In this document: one piece after another, positions 34,090-35,388 of the stretch
Position numbering within the stretch: position 1 is the first letter of the stretch
Layout: the number at the start of each line of letters is the position of its first letter
Assembly: GCA_001939945.1 (NCBI GenBank)
Contig: MOEB01000043.1
Location: 1 to 35,388 of the forward strand
Direction: 5' to 3'
DNA: 35,388 nucleotides
Origin: Aerophototrophica crusticola
Lineage (GTDB): Bacteria > Pseudomonadota > Alphaproteobacteria > Azospirillales > Azospirillaceae
The notes under the pieces: model-generated
Databases searched by the model: none
What the model saw: only the letters and a program-made list of their open reading frames with translations
What the model was told of the DNA's origin: nothing
Position numbers and translations under genes: made by a program

Positions 34090-34373
34090 CTAAGTATCCG
34101 CGCCCGGTATTTCTCTTTCGGCCCGGTTTACTACATTCCGCCGCGGCCGAAGCGACCAAATCGCATTTGTATGTGGTCAGCCTGTTCACCGTGGCGGACA
34201 AAGCACATGGATTTGATTTGAAGCTTATCGAATTGTTCCTGGCATTCGCGCGACCTGGGTGGCCCCTGCCCCCAAATCCCGAGAGTTTAGCATTAATCCC
34301 ACCGATTCCCTGCCGCCTGGCCCGACCCTGGCTTAGGCTGCCCCTTTCCATCTGGGGTGGAAGGGGCTGCGGG

Positions 34374-34802
34374 GTGATGGACGCCGTGGGGGACCGCCAG
34401 ACATGGCTGCGGGAGCAGTCGCGCCGCCTGCGCCAGACGGACGGCCTTGCGCCCGACATCGCCGGCGATCTGGTGGCGGACGAGCTGCTGGCCATCGCCC
34501 GGGCTGAGCAGCGGCAGGCGCGACGCCTGGTCCGGCTGGTGCTGTCTGAATTGCTGCTGTTGCTGGCGCGGCCGGGCGGGGGCGGGCCGCGGCGCGGGCT
34601 GGTCTGCGCCGCCCGGATGGACCTGGAGGAGCTGTTGGACGGCTCCGCCAGCCTGCGGCTGCTGGTGGAGGCGGAATTGCCACTGATCTACGACCAAGCC
34701 GTGCGGATCTTCCTGACAGGGTCGGCGGCCGGCGGGTTCGACCCGCCGATCCGCTGCCCCTTCGACCTGGACATGGTGCTGGACTGGCGGTTCTACCCGT
34801 GA
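34374..34802 (+). CDS. DUF29-family protein
   Basis: 142 residues from GTG 34374 (ATG 34377 is the alternative; GGAAGGGG lies 8-12 bases upstream). TWLREQSRRLRQ at the N-terminus, a helical middle with RRLVRLVLSELLLLLARP, and the end CPFDLDMVLDWRFYP match the DUF29 pattern, whose members end C-P-x-x-L-x-x-x-L-D-x-x-F-x-P. The frame is open upstream to 34080, but that part has no ribosome site and lower coding character. Function is unknown; the proteins are helical and often present in many copies in cyanobacteria and alphaproteobacteria. Confidence 0.72.
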   Translation: MMDAVGDRQTWLREQSRRLRQTDGLAPDIAGDLVADELLAIARAEQRQARRLVRLVLSELLLLLARPGGGGPRRGLVCAARMDLEELLDGSASLRLLVEAELPLIYDQAVRIFLTGSAAGGFDPPIRCPFDLDMVLDWRFYP

Positions 34803-34820
34803 CCGCCCAGCGGCCGGGGC

Positions 34821-35033
34821 TCAGCCCTCCCGCTTGTCCTTGTCCACATAGGATTTCGCCTGTTCGGCGTCGCGCGCCGCGTCCTGGGCCGCTTCCTTCA
34901 CCGCCTGCGGGTCCAGGTCGCGGGCCTTCTCGATCAGGCCCTCCGCTTCCTTGCCCTTGCCTTCGGCCGCCTTGTCCAGGGCCTGCTCCGCCAGATCCCG
35001 GGCCTTGTCGTGCTTGTCGTCCTGTCCTGCCAT
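34821..35033 (-). CDS. small charged helical protein, likely stress-induced
   Basis: 70 residues starting MAGQDDKHDKARDLAEQALD. The protein is almost entirely Lys, Arg, Glu, Asp and Ala, with no membrane helix or Cys and strongly predicted helices, similar in composition to CsbD/LEA-like stress proteins; I cannot assign a family. GAGAGGA before the ATG at 35033 sets the start; a longer frame to 35102 lacks a ribosome site and would overlap the promoter. An EcfG-type promoter lies upstream. Confidence 0.78.
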   Translation of the reverse strand: MAGQDDKHDKARDLAEQALDKAAEGKGKEAEGLIEKARDLDPQAVKEAAQDAARDAEQAKSYVDKDKREG

Positions 35034-35063
35034 GGGTCCTCTCCGCTGGGTGGTGGCCCCCTG

Positions 35064-35089
35064 AACCGGGGATTGGTGGGGGGAGTTCC
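35064..35089 (-). promoter_or_regulatory. EcfG-type general stress promoter
   Basis: On the minus strand GGAAC (35089-35085), a 17-base spacer and GGTT (35067-35064) match the alphaproteobacterial EcfG pattern GGAAC-N16/17-CGTT except for the first base of the -10. The promoter ends 30 bases before the ATG of the charged small protein. Confidence 0.55.
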
Positions 35090-35266
35090 GCGCCGCCCGC
35101 ATGACAGGGCTTTGCCGGACGGGGCCGACCGGCTAGGCTGGGCTGGAAATTGCCGTGGTTGCGTCCGGGCCGACACACCGTTACAAGCCACGCCAGAGAA
35201 ACGGCGGAAAAAAGCGCCGACGATGATTCCGGCAGGGCCAATGGCCCGCCGACAGGGGAGGGAAAC

Positions 35267-35388
35267 GTGCCTGCGGAAGCGTCCGCCATCCGGCGCCGTG
35301 CCGGAACCGTCTCGCATGGCCGGCCGGGCCTGTACGCCCTGGCCTGCGCCCTGACGCTTTGGACCACCCCCTCCCTTGCCGTTGAGGT
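35267..35388 (+). CDS. start of an exported protein, cut by the window end
   Basis: A GTG at 35267 follows a strong ribosome site (GGGGAGG, 35255-35261). The 40 codons present encode a basic N-terminus with RRRAG, then a hydrophobic stretch (GLYALACALTLWTTPSLAVE) that fits a signal peptide ending SLA or LAV. It is divergent from the small charged protein gene. Nothing can be said of the mature protein. Confidence 0.6.
   Translation, partial: MPAEASAIRRRAGTVSHGRPGLYALACALTLWTTPSLAVE

Noticed and set aside
34080-34373. N-terminal extension of the DUF29 gene to 34080.
   Set aside because: No ribosome site upstream, lower G+C and irregular codon use; DUF29 homology starts after 34374.

Overview
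The window is about 70% G+C, with dense genes, GC-rich third codon positions and many short intergenic hairpins. Gene content includes a bacteriophytochrome, MHS-family and PF04392-type proteins, GGDEF/EAL signalling, a FixK/FNR-like box and an EcfG-type (GGAAC-N17-GTT-like) promoter. This suggests an alphaproteobacterium, most likely of the Rhodospirillales/Azospirillaceae type; that placement is inference. I saw no rRNA, tRNA, CRISPR array or intact insertion sequence.

Left third (1-13.9 kb, almost all minus strand). A six-helix membrane protein is followed by a two-gene operon behind a Fur-like box. That operon encodes a His-rich exported protein of unknown function and a MauG/cytochrome c peroxidase-type di-heme enzyme fused to an amicyanin-like cupredoxin. 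Next come greB, a PHB-depolymerase-type esterase with its ribbon-helix-helix regulator, an orphan peptide-binding protein, and a histidine-phosphatase/hybrid-kinase pair. Two tandem PF04392 substrate-binding paralogues follow, without a permease. A string of perfect inverted repeats lies between the first operon and greB.

Middle (13.9-24.8 kb). A divergent MFS transporter, an exported esterase and a cytoplasmic alpha/beta hydrolase read on the plus strand. They converge on a response regulator whose output domain looks like a worn-out SpoIIE/PP2C phosphatase. After a 660-bp gap of lower G+C comes a plus-strand operon: chemoreceptor, a GGDEF-EAL protein with both active sites lost but its c-di-GMP I-site kept, and a fully equipped GGDEF-EAL protein without an I-site.

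Right third (24.8-35.4 kb). A minus-strand operon carries bacteriophytochrome, a Rcp1-type response regulator, a kinase with three receiver domains, and possibly an amino-acid-type binding protein. Divergent from it is a strongly codon-biased MHS transporter with a large soluble insert, a structured leader and a clear terminator. Small genes follow: an exported helical protein, a DUF2892 membrane protein with a FixK-like box, a single-domain receiver, a DUF29 protein, a 70-residue charged protein with an EcfG-type promoter, and the first 40 codons of an exported protein cut by the window end.

The main theme is signal transduction: light, a chemoreceptor, c-di-GMP and phosphorelays. Several components are degenerate or fused, and these are the most unusual part of the window. 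The best candidates for something new are the Fur-box/His-rich protein/di-heme-amicyanin module and the chemoreceptor-coupled c-di-GMP receptor/enzyme pair.
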